Shown: positions 9,867 to 20,973, numbered from the stretch's first letter. The stretch is DNA of 64,000 nucleotides from Allolobophora icterica (GCA_963556255.1 OY744607.1:39019222-39083221), one strand, 5' to 3'. Translations and numbers: made by a program. The notes: generated by a model from the letters alone, not told the origin.

Positions 9867-10298
9867 TGTCGTGGTCTACGCGGGTGCATGCATCAAGGGA
9901 AGAAAACCGACGCGTCAACAAGCTTGTTTACAACGCACGGAAAATTCTGCAGCAAGCTGTCAACATTAATTCGTTGCATGCAACAAGGATATACGTGTTC
10001 AGTAGGACTTTCCAGGGAAAAGTACAGTGACGTCACAGAACGTTCTGGAATCCGGGAGAACTCTATATAAGATAGACCTGATGTACATTAAGGGCCTTTT
10101 GACGAAGATTTGTAAACGTTGAAACATTGCTCGTATAACGTTCAATCGAGACCAGCCAACCTGTGTGCTGTCTACGATTGTGATATTTGATAGACGAGTT
10201 GACTTACTCTACACTTAATCGACTTTATTTTTAAATAAAGATCTTTTAATAGTTCCTTCGTTGGTTCGTCGTTGCGATCGAAGGAGTCGACCGCGACA
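9867..10298 (+). repeat. 3' LTR
   Basis: 432 bp, reads identical to 4625-5056. CRE is at 10028-10035, HSE at 10038-10050, TATA at 10064-10070 and AATAAA at 10234-10239. Confidence 0.95.
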
Positions 10299-10705
10299 CT
10301 GTCTGTCTGTCTATCTGTCTGTTCCGTGTGTGTGTCTGTCTGTCTATCTGTCTGTTCCGTGTGTGTATCTGTCTGTCTATCTGTCTGTCTGTCAGTCCAT
10401 ATGTCCGTCCGTCTGTCTGCCTGTCTATCTGTCTGTTCCGTGTGTCTGTCTGTCTGTCTGTCTGTCTGTCCATATGTCCGTCTGTCCTTTCGTCTGTCTG
10501 TCTGTCGGTCCATCCGTCCGTCTGTCTGTCTGTCTATCTGTCTGTTCCGTGTGTCTGTCTATCTGTCTGTCCATCAGTCCATATGTCCGTCTCTCTGTCT
10601 GTCCGTCCGTCCGTCCGTCTGTCTGTCTGTCTGTCCGTCCGTCCGTCCATATGTCCGTCCATATGTCTGTCTCTCTGTCCGTCTGTCTGTCTGTCTGTCT
10701 GTCAT
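10299..10705. repeat. (CTGT/CCGT)n microsatellite
   Basis: Continuation of the target microsatellite. Long Cys/Leu/Ser frames across it are artefacts. Confidence 0.95.
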
Positions 10706-11465
10706 GATGACCTGACCCCGGCGCACTCTTTCGCCTGCGGCAACGTACGCTTCAATTTCTTACGTGCCCAGTCGCCGAGAAAATCCCATCTCCGTTCGCG
10801 CTTTAATCTGCTTCCTTATACCGGTCGCTCAGTCGTGAAATATTAAAAGTCCGACAGCAGTGCGCCGCCATATTGCCTCGACCGGCGGCGGCGGCTTCCA
10901 TTAACAGCGCTGACAATACGCGACGACTGTATATATATCCGCCAACCTAACGCATGACCCACTCACTTCCGTAACACGCGCTGGCTCCCTCGCCGCCCGA
11001 TTGATATGTCTGTCTCCGTGTCGTCCTGTGTCAGTCCCGACGTCTGCCTGGCTACCGTCGTATGTCCTGTGTCGGCGCTTGGTGTGCTTAAAGTTACCCT
11101 GATAATGTGGCCGTAAACCGTGGCCATGTTTAACGTGTTTACGGTGATGTGGGCGATGCCTTTCTGTGGCCTTTCTGTCTCTCTGTCTCTGTCTTTGCAT
11201 CTGTCTCTGTCTATGTCTCTGCCTCTGTCTCTGTCTCCATCTCTATCTATGTCTGTCTCAGTCTCTCTATGTTTATCTGTCTGTCTGTCTCTCTCGTGCT
11301 ATTGGAGCGAGCGCTCAAGTCACCTGACTGTAAGGTCGACTGCAGACGACTACATGTGGCCTATGATTTTCATTCAACGGATACAATGGAAATAGTACAC
11401 GTGTCCGCTTTGCCTCCTCCTCCCTCCCCTCCTTCTTCTCCTCCTCCTCCCCCTCCCCTCTCCCA
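10706..11465. other. CpG-dense unique block, then pyrimidine repeats; no gene
   Basis: 10710-11130 is CG-rich and includes GCCGCCATATTGCC (YY1-like) and a TATATATA at 10930. 11165-11300 is TCTG-type and 11410-11465 is CTCC-type simple repeat. Promoter function is speculative. Confidence 0.35.
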
Positions 11466-11742
11466 GTGACGCCAGATGTACCTCCCATTCATGTGCATTC
11501 CGATTTCGGCCTTAAAGAGTTCTCCGCTAGATATTCAGTCTTGCGAACAATGAAGCTAACATACAGCAGACAACAACAATAACAACTATAATAATAATAA
11601 TACGGATTATAAGAAACTCCAGATACTTAAGCAGACCTATTGAACAGATAAGTTTTAAATTTATCTCCATGAAACCTGCCACTGAGAGTCTATGTCTTTC
11701 TTTACCTTCATCTGCAGAGCGTCAACAAATTTGCCATTTTGT

Positions 11743-12646
11743 CAGTCTTGTTGTCCTCGAGACCAAGGTCTTGGTCTCGAGTGCACTCGAGTTCGTTTTT
11801 AAAAGTCTTGGTCTTGGTCTTGGTCTTGAGGTTCAAGGTCTTGGTCTTGGTCTTGGTCTTGAGGTTCAAAGTCTTGGTCTTGGTCTTGGTCTTGAGGTTC
11901 AAGGTCTTGGTCTTGGTCTTGGTCTTGAGGTTCAAAGTCTTGGTCTTGGTCTCGCAAGACCAAGACCAAGACCAAGACCGGCTGTTAATATGAACAATCA
12001 TTTAACAGAACTCAAGAATTCTGTATCAAGCCTGCTTGCATCATACGACTGTTATCTATGGATGGATACAAGTCATGTTGGTCAGGAAAACCCATTGGCA
12101 GCAGCAACAGTTATTCTGTATCAGACGGTATGATAAACCATAGGAAGATTTCAAAAGGACTCACTATCTGTACATTTATACCCAGTGCTTGAAAAGCTAC
12201 TCTGTGTGTGTCAGCGACTTCAGCACCTGTAGAACGTATTTTTTCACATGGCGGAATTTTTATGAGGCCCACCAGGCACGTCTTGGTCAGAAAATTCTGA
12301 GCGAATTGGTTTTTATAAAATACAAAAGGCATTTGGTATAAGAGTTTGCATGAAGGACTTTTGAATACAAATTCGGAATTCTCTGCAGTTTGCATTTAAA
12401 GTTAATTTGCTTTAATAAAATAAAAGACTCATGTTTTCATTAAAATAGCGAATATTCCGACTTTACAATTTTTAAAGTCTTGACCTGATTTCGATTTTTT
12501 GGGTCTTGGTCTTGGTCTTGGTCTCATGGTTCAAGGTCTTGGTCTTGGTCTTGGTCTCGAGGTTCAAGGTCTTGGTCTTGGTCTTGGTCTTGAGGTTCAA
12601 GGTTTTGGTCTTGGTCTTGAGGTTTAAGGTCTTGACAACAAGACTG
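11743..12646 (+). mobile_element. hAT transposon derivative with GGTCTT arrays
   Basis: TIRs CAGTCTTGTTGTC / GACAACAAGACTG and an exact 8-bp target duplication CATTTTGT (11735-11742, 12647-12654) define a 904-bp hAT element. Both ends carry subterminal arrays of GGTCTT (11770-11985, 12500-12635) with a ~33-bp higher-order unit ending GAGGTTCAA. A transposase C-terminal remnant lies inside, so this is an internally deleted copy. Confidence 0.9.
12214..12300 (+). pseudogene. hAT transposase dimerisation-domain remnant
   Basis: Translation gives ATSAPVERIFSHGGIFMRP, the conserved start of the hAT C-terminal (hATC) domain, followed by a stop at 12298-12300. Upstream frames are broken. It confirms the hAT assignment of the surrounding element. 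Confidence 0.8.
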
Positions 12647-12654
12647 CATTTTGT

Positions 12655-13070
12655 CGTAAATAAGCCAACATTCGCCGTTCAGTTGTATATTCTTGTGGAC
12701 TGGAAAAAGCTTTGCTGTACTTTTTGGTTGATGGTATTTCTTATAAAGGAGGGCAACAAACACTTGCTCTGCAGTCGCCGTGTATGGTGAATTGCTCGGC
12801 CCTACCTTCCTATCGCCTGACGACCTATTTTGCAGCAGACGGAAGATGGACTATGATTGGACCTGACGACACCCTGGCGACACACTGCAGGGAGTGCCAA
12901 CGCAATGTCCATGTTCGTTTCTAATGCTCTTGCTGCAGTTAGAAGCACCATGAACACATACACAAACATACAATGGAATATATATATATATATATATTCG
13001 AATGCATGTATTTATTCATGTTTGCATCTATATCTGTGTGTATGTTTGTGTATATATGTATGTATATATT
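12655..13070. other. unassigned stretch with TA/TATG simple repeats
   Basis: 12655-12950 has a short + frame (RLTTYFAADGRWTMIG) with a possible upstream acceptor, but no matching domain or donor was found. 12975-13075 is TA/TATG repeat. Confidence 0.3.
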
Positions 13071-13074
13071 TTCA

Positions 13075-13490
13075 TTCGTTTTGATAATTTATAGAGCGCC
13101 TCTTCAGAAACCTACTCAGCGGTGCTCCCAGTCCAGCCACCGTGCCACGGTTAAACAGAGAAGACTTAAGGAGGTGGTAGAAAGCAGGTGAACTGCCTCG
13201 TAGAAATAAGCGCAGAGAAGGTGGAAGCCCATTCCATGCACGTAGAGGGGCCAGCCACTGAGAAGGCACGACGCTGTTTAACTGAGGAGCGGGACCGAGG
13301 GACCAACAGCTCACCCCCAGCTGCAGAACGCAGAATTCGACGGGACATTAGGCCAGAGAGCGGACAGCAGAGATCAGACGGAGCTTCACCAGAGAGAGAG
13401 ACCGCCAAACAAGAGAAGCGATCATATATATATATATATATAGGAGATGCGCTGCGAGGCAGGAATGTGTGTATGTATTGTATGCACATC
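13075..13490 (-). pseudogene. LINE ORF2 C-terminus and 3' end
   Basis: The minus strand encodes LLVPRSRSSVKQRRAFSVAG, then WNGLPPSLRLF and a HLLKSSLF-type end, with one frameshift. This is the classic C-terminus of CR1/L2-like LINE proteins. Its 3' part holds AGGCGCTCTATAAATT. 5'-truncated and dead. Confidence 0.75.
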
Positions 13491-13499
13491 TGTATGTAT

Positions 13500-13640
13500 T
13501 AATGCTGTTCAACGATTAAAAATTTTAATCGCGATTAATCTTGCGATTAAAAAAAATAATCGCGATTAATCTTGCGATTAATCGCATCACGAGCAAAACT
13601 TTGTCGTTGTTTACAGATAGTAAACAGCAGTGAATTTAAA
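13500..13640 (+). repeat. TTAATCGCGATTAA-rich transposon-end-like repeat
   Basis: ATGCTGTTCAACGATTAAAA is followed by three AATCGCGATTAATC/TGCGATTAATC palindromic units. This resembles DNA-transposon termini I recall from other animals. No matching opposite end was found. Confidence 0.4.
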
Positions 13641-14559
13641 TAAAAAAAACTTGTCAATGCTTGTCCATTTGTTATTAACATATATGTAGAATTTCGAAGT
13701 TAATCCATTTTCTGTTTTTCATAAGTCCTGTTTCAGCCAGTGGTTGAGACAAAGTAACTTGCTCACATTGTCAGGTGAGAGTGCTGAGAGTTGAAATTGT
13801 TCGAGTAATGAATGCAATATATAAAGTAAAAATAATTAATTACTATAGACCACGGTTAAGAACCGTTTGAGAAAAACTTTGACCTTAATAGTCCATTGGT
13901 TGGTCATTACAGCAGCCATTCTAATAACTTCCTAGTGTTTGCTATTTCTTTGTCGTCTTCTGCAAATTGGACATTGACTTCAAAGATGCCGCGTCGTCTA
14001 ATGTGCCCATCAAAGTCGCCTTCACGCGCTTCATCTGGGGATATTTGCGGATCTCGCGAACAGGGGTCAGTTGGGTTAACCCTTGAATTCCGTGTAGAAT
14101 GGGTCAATCGGATTAACCCTTCGACTGCCCCCACAGGAAAGATCACAATCGCCGAAATTCGCTCGACAAGCGTTACGTGTTTTATGATCCTGCAGCTGGG
14201 TGTTTGTCTTCGTGGTCGACACGTGCTGGGCTTCCTTTTGGTCGTCATGACATTGGTTTCCTTGGCAAATGTTGCCAAGACGACGGATTTCATGAAAGAC
14301 GGGCGAAAATGTTTGTGATACTGGCCGTCAGGGCAGCGTTTGTCTGCAGGACAATGTTTGCAGAGACACGGATAAAAGAAAGGAGACGTTGAGAGTTACA
14401 AAAATGAGAGTCGCCATGACAACGGTTACTATGACGAAGATTGGTTGCAATGACAAACACCTTTAACAATGTAAGCATTGGAGTTGTCATCGACGAATAA
14501 GGTAGGTGAGTGAAAGGAGATGTCTCAAGTTATCCTCATTCCTTGATTACGGATTCTCA
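13641..14559. other. no recognisable gene
   Basis: Overlapping frames on both strands (13896-14318 +, 13907-14293 -) match no domain I know. The paired GGTTAACCCTTGA / GGATTAACCCTTCGA segments (14073-14123) are a short repeat. Confidence 0.3.
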
Positions 14560-14690
14560 ACTAAAGGTAGTAGTTTCAGTTTAACGACACTGTGATAACA
14601 AAGATCATTATCATCGCCCTCCTCCTTTATCCAGGCTTGGGACTGGCACTGCCAGAGTACGAGCAGTGGCGGAGTTTCAACTAAAGACTG
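14560..14690 (+). repeat. R3 interspersed repeat
   Basis: ATCGCCCTCCTCCTTTATCC followed by GGGACTGGCACTGCCAGAGTA matches 38060-38125 (+) and, reversed, 55370-55450. Confidence 0.6.
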
Positions 14691-14824
14691 ACTTCATGTT
14701 GCTTACAAGGAAGCAGACGTCTAACACGCAAACAAAGAAACGAGGAACTAAACGAACAAAGTGAGACTAGAAACAGAACGGTCCCTTCAGCTATAGCCTG
14801 AGTGAGAGGCAGCCATGGACATGA

Positions 14825-15065
14825 AGTGTTAGCGACTTCAGTTTCTTAACCTCGGCATATTAAGGCAAGTGAATTAAGGGCGGGTGGCTATCCTCTCCCT
14901 TGCCGTCTGATTTTCCCACCAACGGTGTACGGTCAGTGTAGGCCTACTCTGCACAGCTGAGCTGGCTACAGGTGCAGATGGGGTATAAATCTAAAAACAA
15001 ATTTCTGCACTGAACCTCTGACCTCTCGGTTGAAAGTCCAGCATACTGACCACTGGACCATCGTG
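14825..15065 (-). repeat. tRNA-derived SINE (family A)
   Basis: Read on the minus strand: head ATGGTCCAGTGGTCAGTATG (A-box-like, ~15060-15040), a B-box-like GAGGTTCAGTGC, then a ~150-bp body with central block AAGAAACTGAAGTCGCTAAC (14850-14870). The central block is shared with 1872-1895. Confidence 0.6.
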
Positions 15066-16190
15066 TAAACAAGTTAAACAACCAACCAAACATACAAATA
15101 AAGAATAATTTTAAAAGACATGTGAACTTTATGTTTAATCGTGTGATCAACCAACTGAAGAAATGTCATAAACACTTTGAGAGTGCCTTCCTGTGAAATG
15201 CAATATATATAGATACACTACATCGCATGGTTTCAAATGTTGCAGAAGAAATTATTATGGACTGTATTGAATGAACAAATATAATTTGGTGGACAGGAAA
15301 ATAAACGGATTAAATGGAAACATCATCTGCTGCTGAATCTAAGACACTCTCCGGCAGACGATACAAAACGATTCCAATCTATTGTCTGGAATACTTAGAT
15401 TGGGTGTATGCGTGAGAGTTCGATTGTGATCCGTTTCCTGATCGATTAGACGCGCGCGCGCAGCGCTCTCTCCATGAGCCAATAGTTAATGACCGGGCAT
15501 TCAATCGAAGCACGAGACTCATTAGGAAATCCGTCACGAAGAACTCCACAAGTAGTTGACTGAACCTAACACAATCGGACGGAGCTTGCGACCGACGCAT
15601 CAACGCACGCTGCAGTCACGAACGCGTCTCTCGGGCGATTATGCCGACCATCAGTAGCGGGAATATCTAATATCCGGCGCAAAGAAATCGCATCTGACAG
15701 GTGCGTGAATCTGCTAACTCGTCGCACCTGCTCCTTCCCTTTGACGCGAGTCTTTCGGTCGCTTACGTTGCAAATAAGGTTTTCTATCGTCGTACAAAAT
15801 GGGGAATAGTTCTGCTCATCAAAACACGAAGGCAGGTGACTTTACCGGAGATGTAGTAGACAGTTGAGATGTTATGCAAGAAATTACTACCGTCAGTTTA
15901 TGTTGATTTGATTAGGCACACGGCTAGAAGTCGCATCTGTCGGTATGATGAGAGAGTTAGTTTCGTACAGCATTAATAAAGTCCCTGGACTATTGGATGC
16001 CGTTTGAAGATGTCTGTAATTCTATAGACGCGAACGTAGTCTAGACAAACTGTGCAGAAATTATTCAGAAGTGTCTTGTCAATGAAATTACGAGGACCTG
16101 TGTGTTTTCTTTCATGGAGCTAAGCCTTCCTGATAACAGCATGCGCCTATAGTTGACGCCTTTCACATGTTCGATATGTGATCAGCCACA
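15066..16190. other. no gene; CpG-dense 15400-15790
   Basis: A CG-rich unique stretch (GACGCGCGCGCGCAGCGC near 15450) lies in otherwise AT-rich DNA. No domain or exon is recognised. Confidence 0.3.
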
Positions 16191-16194
16191 AGTA

Positions 16195-16300
16195 TTGCGA
16201 GGTTGTATGTATGCATGTATGTATGTGCATACGTAGGCTATGCGTATATTCATGTATGCCTGTGTGTGTATGTATTTATGTATACATATATCTGAATAAT
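16195..16300. repeat. (GTAT)n-like microsatellite
   Basis: Imperfect TGTATGTATGCATG repeats. Confidence 0.8.
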
Positions 16301-16529
16301 TTATGTATACGTTAATTAACTCTCAAAGTATTGTACATAACTCTTTAATACAGTGTGGGAATTGTTGAAAAAAGACCTAATGGTTGAACATTTTATCCGT
16401 ATTTTACAAACTAATGTCAACGAAATTTGAAAGCAGCGGATTTCAATGCTAGCAGTTTTGCAAGTCAGACTCGAATCAAAATCAATTCCTTTGTTGAGAA
16501 AATTCAATGATGTATACATGATACACCAT

Positions 16530-17015
16530 CAGTGGCGGCGATCTTGTCTGAGAGGTGGGGGGGGGGACAAAGTCGGCCACGATCTCGTCGACGACCTTTT
16601 TTTCAAATATTGTCCCCCCCCAAAAATTTTTCTACCGCTTCATCTCCGAAAAATTTCGCTTTCATCTCCGAAAAAGTTGATGACCTTTTTTAGTCCTCCA
16701 CCTACTTTCGTTACATCTTCAGACATCGTACCTTCAAAATTACTATCATACCTTCAAAATAACTGACGACCTTTTTTGGCAATTCGTCTCAACTAAATTT
16801 CTTTCACCTTTTTTCCTTCTCTTCCGCAATTTTATTACTTTTTTCCTTCAAATCTGGGGGGACACTTCTCCTCAAAACAACTTTTCTGCTAAAAAACCCA
16901 CTGAAAACTCATTTTCGCCCTCACACACAATTGCATTTGTTGACCTTTTTGGTGTAACTTCAAAATTGGGGGGGTCTGATGTATGGCGTGTCCCCCCCCC
17001 CCCCACTCGCCCATG
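16530..17015. mobile_element. non-autonomous hAT-like element with G and C tracts
   Basis: The 8-bp duplication TACACCAT (16522-16529, 17016-17023) brackets 486 bp that begins CAGTGGCGG and ends CTCGCCCATG. A 10-G run near 16560 and a 13-C run near 16995 lie close to the two ends. No transposase frame. Confidence 0.8.
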
Positions 17016-17224
17016 TACACCATGGAAATTTATTTTCTTTGTCAGAAACGCAAAGTAAAATAATGCTAAATCACACTATGGCACAACTGAGGGGGTTGGA
17101 AACGACCCTCCTGGAGTGTGCAATGAAGACTTAACTGTGGGGTCCTAAGAAAGACTAGGGGGTTGCACCCCCACCCCCGACAATTCCCACCCTGCTTTAA
17201 TATGCATGCAAATCTTCATGCATG

Positions 17225-17345
17225 ATATATACGAGCACCACTGAGTTGATTTCTTGAAGAGGCGCTATACTAGTATAGTATAGATCGATAGATATAATAT
17301 ACGCAAATATGCAGGACAGGTAGGTTAGCAGGTACGTAGGCATGT
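17225..17345 (+). repeat. LINE 3' end with GATA-rich tail
   Basis: CACTGAGTTGATTTCTTGAAGAGGCGCTATA matches the common LINE terminal motif in sense orientation, then runs into AGATAGATATAA. Unassigned DNA follows to ~17560. Confidence 0.5.
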
Positions 17346-17567
17346 ATGTACGTATGCGAGGTCGTTCTTTTTCTGTTTTTCCCCATACTTTAACGAGCTT
17401 CTTTAGTGATGATGACCCTTTTCTGTAATAAAACAATGACCGCTCTGTTCTAAAGTATGGGATGGGGCAAAAACAACTTTGTCCTCTCAAGATGTTCAAG
17501 GTAGGGGGTTATGGCCCCGTGGCCCCTTCGTTCTAACACCTTTGCTCGAGAGACTGATCAGTGTGTC

Positions 17568-17863
<296 letters not shown>

Positions 17864-18184
17864 AAGCGTTCATAATTATGTTGTCTTAGTATGCCAGTTA
17901 TAACGACGGAATACGATTTTGCGGATGATCTTGGAGAAATATATGCGTCTGACGGGGCGTTGTCGTTTCGTGACTCTCTTGTGGTAGCAATTCACTGAGT
18001 TGGCGCCAAATAGTCTTTGTCGTCTGCAAAACGACAACTGGCGTGTGTAGGGAGATCATCTTCTCTTCATATGGTCCCGGACGACGGGTTCAATTTTCAA
18101 GAAATGGCTGTTATCTCGTTTGACCTATTGGTCTCTTATATCATCTAATATCATACAGTAATCCAACCGGACTTGGGCCTCCAC

Positions 18185-18360
18185 TTGAGATCGTCCAGAG
18201 ATCTCTCTGACATGAAACAGCGCTCGTGAATAAGCTGGTGCCCTTCGCTTAGCTTTTAAGCAGCGCTTTATAAATTTCGAGGTTACGACACTGAACCGGG
18301 TCTGAAGTGCCTCTGAATTCGAGTGGCGCTATATAAATTCTTGATTACAATTGCGATTAC
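18185..18360 (+). repeat. R1 repeat, double tail
   Basis: CAGCGCTCGTGAATAAGCTGG through GCAGCGCTTTATAAATTT, then a second GTGGCGCTATATAAATTC and a GATTACAATTGCGATTAC tail. 18361-19052 is intron or upstream DNA with nothing recognised. Confidence 0.65.
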
Positions 18361-19052
18361 AAATACGATGTCATAGATCTTGATGGACTGTCATGATATT
18401 TCGCGTGGATCGTGGAAGCTAATCCGCGTTGCTTCTGCGATAGTTGCGTGGAATTCTCAGAATAAAAAAATTCTCTTTGATATATTATAATAAGTCTTGT
18501 ATAGCACCACCATTCAATGCTCGAGACATCAATAGATGAGACGCTAAGCACTAGTACGTTAAACTTGCTCAAGTTCTCTACAGTTTGCATCTCGTTATAC
18601 GGTAGAAACTAGAGACACACTACGCGTCAATCGGGCGCTATATAATTAAATTATGGTTTCAATAGTTAGATTTTAGGAGGAACGTCCAGGATGTGATTCT
18701 AACATATGGCTAAAAATACAGATGGAGAAGGTTGACGATCAGCGTACTAGCTAATTGGAAAACATTATTTTTACGAAAACTGGCTGAGTGGTTTCGACCT
18801 GTTAGCGTATTGTTGCGAACAGAGTTATTAAGGAGAAAAGCAGAGACAGCCTTATTGGTAATTAGTTTATTAGGCTAATTCAGGGCATATCTAGGGCATA
18901 TCAAACGGTGTACTCATTTCCGATTTGCCCTTGATCGTATTTCGCCATATCATTTGATGTATTGAAGCAGCAGACCTGTCGAATGCCTAATTAAACATCT
19001 GTGCTCGTCTTGGGTGGCCGTTTGAGTACTAATTCTAGGTAATTTATTTTAG

Positions 19053-19183
19053 TGCCATCGGTTGCTCCGCAACACTTTCGCTTGGATCCAAACAAAGCTG
19101 TGACCGACAAAACAGCGGACTTCATATGGACGGCAGTCAACACTGGACCGTGGATAATTAAAGGATTCTTCAGAGGATATAAG
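19053..19183 (+). CDS. neuroglian/L1CAM-like adhesion protein, exon A (FN3 first half)
   Basis: Acceptor TTATTTTAG precedes 19053; donor GTCAGT follows 19183. The exon opens in phase 1 and closes in phase 0, giving 43 full codons: PSVAPQHFRLDPNKAV..., W in FIWTAV (strand-C tryptophan) and GFFRGYK. The order VAP...W...GYK|IQFWK matches the third FN3 domain of L1-family proteins (GYRIYYWKT in human L1). This would be an extracellular membrane-proximal module in cell-cell adhesion and axon guidance. Earlier Ig and FN3 exons must lie upstream of the window or be missed; none was found in 1-19 kb. Confidence 0.75.
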
Positions 19184-19266
19184 GTCAGTCCATGTTAATC
19201 GTAATTTAGAATTGACCGACATCTGTCGGCAATTAGTTTATTTAGGCCAGTTTATCAAGGCAACCT

Positions 19267-19600
19267 GTGATTGTTTGATTGATGAATTGTCAGTGAGGAC
19301 AAGGTGTTTGTTTACTTGATGTCAGTGAGGACAACCAGTGTTTGTTTGATTGATAAAGTGTCAGTGAGGACAAGGTGTTTGTTTACTTGATGTCAGTGAG
19401 GACAACCAGTGTTTGTTTGATTGATAAAGTGTCAGTGAGGACAAGGTGTTTGTTTACTTGATGTCAGTGAGGACAACCAGTGTTTGTTTGATTGATAAAG
19501 TGTCAGTGAGGACAAGGTGTTTGTTTACTTGATGTCAGTGAGGACAACCAGTGTTTGTTTGATTGATGAGTTGTCAGTGAAAACGAGTGTTTTTTGATTG
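19267..19600. repeat. ~71-bp intronic minisatellite
   Basis: About 4.5 near-identical copies of GTCAGTGAGGACAACCAGTG... alternating with GTCAGTGAGGACAAGGTGTT. Starts ~85 bp after exon A. Confidence 0.9.
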
Positions 19601-19875
19601 ATGAAGTATCGGTGAGGACTTTCAATTGCCTCAGTAACGTTAGAATCGTAATGACGAATTCAAAACATCCTGGGAGGTGCTGCCGACTTGACAACACAAG
19701 ATCAAAGTCACATAGAATGGTTCCAAGCGCTTACAGAAATGAGGCAGAAGACGACCAAGGCGCTCGTGCCGTTGGGTGCTAGGTAACCTTCCCCAGAAAG
19801 ATGGAGTGACCACGGTAAAGCTTCGATGTTCGACGGTGACAGTGCGGACCGGCCGGACAACTAGGTTACCTTGAG
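19600..19875 (-). pseudogene. LINE ORF2 C-terminal remnant
   Basis: The minus strand encodes GNLVVRPVRTVTVEHRSFTV then SFWGRLPSTQRHE and FCKRLEPF, matching the RSFSVAGPxxWNSLP...FKxxLKxxLF end of LINE proteins. Antisense to the host gene. Confidence 0.65.
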
Positions 19876-20069
19876 CAGCAGCACAAAGGGATTTTCAGCT
19901 TAAGCAAACATTTAATTCTGTTCATAATTTTGTCGAACTAGAAGTTGCCGGTGTTTAAGAACATTTTAGGCTTTATCTTATTTTCTGGGTTCTTTACTTT
20001 GCAAACAATGAGAGCTTTGCTCCTTAAGTAAAAGATTTATTGACTATTTGTAGCTTGCAAGGGCTTAGG

Positions 20070-20425
20070 TGACACTCTGGGTCTCACCTGGTTTCAACCT
20101 GGTTTCAACTTGGTTTCGACTTGGTTTCGACCTGGTTTATACTTTTTTCAACCTGGTTTCGACTTGGTTTCGACTCGGTTTCGACTTGGTTTCGACCTGG
20201 TTTCGACTTGTTTCGACCTGGTTTAGACTTGGTTTCAACCTGGTTTTGACCTGGTTTCGACTTGGTTCGACCTGGTTTCGACTTGGTTTCGACCTGGCTT
20301 AGACTTGGTTTCAACCTGGTTTTGACCTGGTTTCGACTTCGTTTCGACCTGGTATCGACTTCGTTTCGACCTGGTTTCGATCTGTTTTCAATCTGGTTTC
20401 GACTTGTTTTTGACCTGGTTTCTCT
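20070..20425. repeat. 11-12-bp GGTTTCGACCT minisatellite
   Basis: About 30 units alternating GACCTGGTTTC and GACTTGGTTTC. The frames on both strands are repeat artefacts. Confidence 0.95.
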
Positions 20426-20439
20426 GATGGACTGTGACA

Positions 20440-20540
20440 TTTACTAGGGTCTTACATGTACTTGAACCGATCATCAATTGATGTTTTATGCGATATGAAA
20501 ACGACGCCATAGAAGTCACCATATTAGATCTTAGATCAGA
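20440..20540 (+). repeat. LINE 3' tail, (ATTAG)-type
   Basis: GATGTTTTATGCGATATGAAAACGACGCCATAGAAGTCACC then TTAGATCTTAGATCAG resembles 33610-33660 and 38270-38294. Confidence 0.5.
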
Positions 20541-20791
20541 TAAGGTGCAGAGGTCAGCTAATGACCTCTGCGTTTGTAAAAGACACAATAGAAAAGCCAT
20601 TTTGTATTAACATCATATGGCATGAAAGCAGTCGTTTGTAAACTGAAGCTGCATGGGTGTGCTAATGGCGTGGGAGTCTGAGCTTTGCTCCGTGCATGTT
20701 AACCTGCCTATATGAGGCCCATATTTGACCCATATAAGGCTCATGCATAACCCACCTGGGTCCCATCTAATGCCCATGGAAATGTAGGCAG

Positions 20792-20796
<5 letters not shown>

Positions 20797-20843
<47 letters not shown>

Positions 20844-20848
20844 ATATA
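20797..20848. repeat. (TA)n microsatellite
   Basis: TA dinucleotides with one interruption, 125 bp upstream of exon B. Confidence 0.97.
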
Positions 20849-20973
20849 CGCGCATTGTATTGCACAGAAAATGTGCTTTGACCGACAATTCTTGGACTCT
20901 GAGTGATTGCTGACCGTAAGACTGTTGGACGCCGTTGGGTCTGATGGCTTCTCTTTCCTTTCCCTTCTTCCAG

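Larger units (their letters stand above)
4625..10298 (+). mobile_element. LTR retrotransposon, Ty3/gypsy type with Gmr1-like pol order
   Basis: The element is 5674 bp, bounded by two 432-bp LTRs that I read as identical, each starting TGTCGTGG and ending GCGACA. CTGTC lies at 4620-4624 and again at 10299-10303, a 5-bp target duplication, although the CTGT repeat context makes its register ambiguous. Internal order is tRNA-Leu-type primer site, gag with a CCHC knuckle, aspartic protease, integrase zinc-binding and GPY/F segments, reverse transcriptase, RNase H and a purine tract. Integrase before RT is the Gmr1-like order, not the usual gypsy order. The integrase catalytic core is absent and a stop codon splits the frame, so the copy looks recent but non-autonomous. 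Confidence 0.93.

Noticed and set aside
4620..10303. CTGTC as firm proof of target duplication
   Set aside because: It matches, but flanks are CTGT repeats, so the 5-bp match could arise by chance; LTR ends rest on LTR identity instead.
10172..10846. Cys/Leu/Ser and Asp/Arg/Gln frames around 10.2-10.8 kb
   Set aside because: CTGT/CCGT microsatellite artefacts.
12815..12925. Possible FN3-like exon (ADGRWTMIGPDD)
   Set aside because: No convincing donor and only a weak resemblance; left unassigned.
19267..19600. Regular direct repeats resembling a CRISPR array
   Set aside because: Contiguous alternating minisatellite units without unique spacers, in an animal intron.
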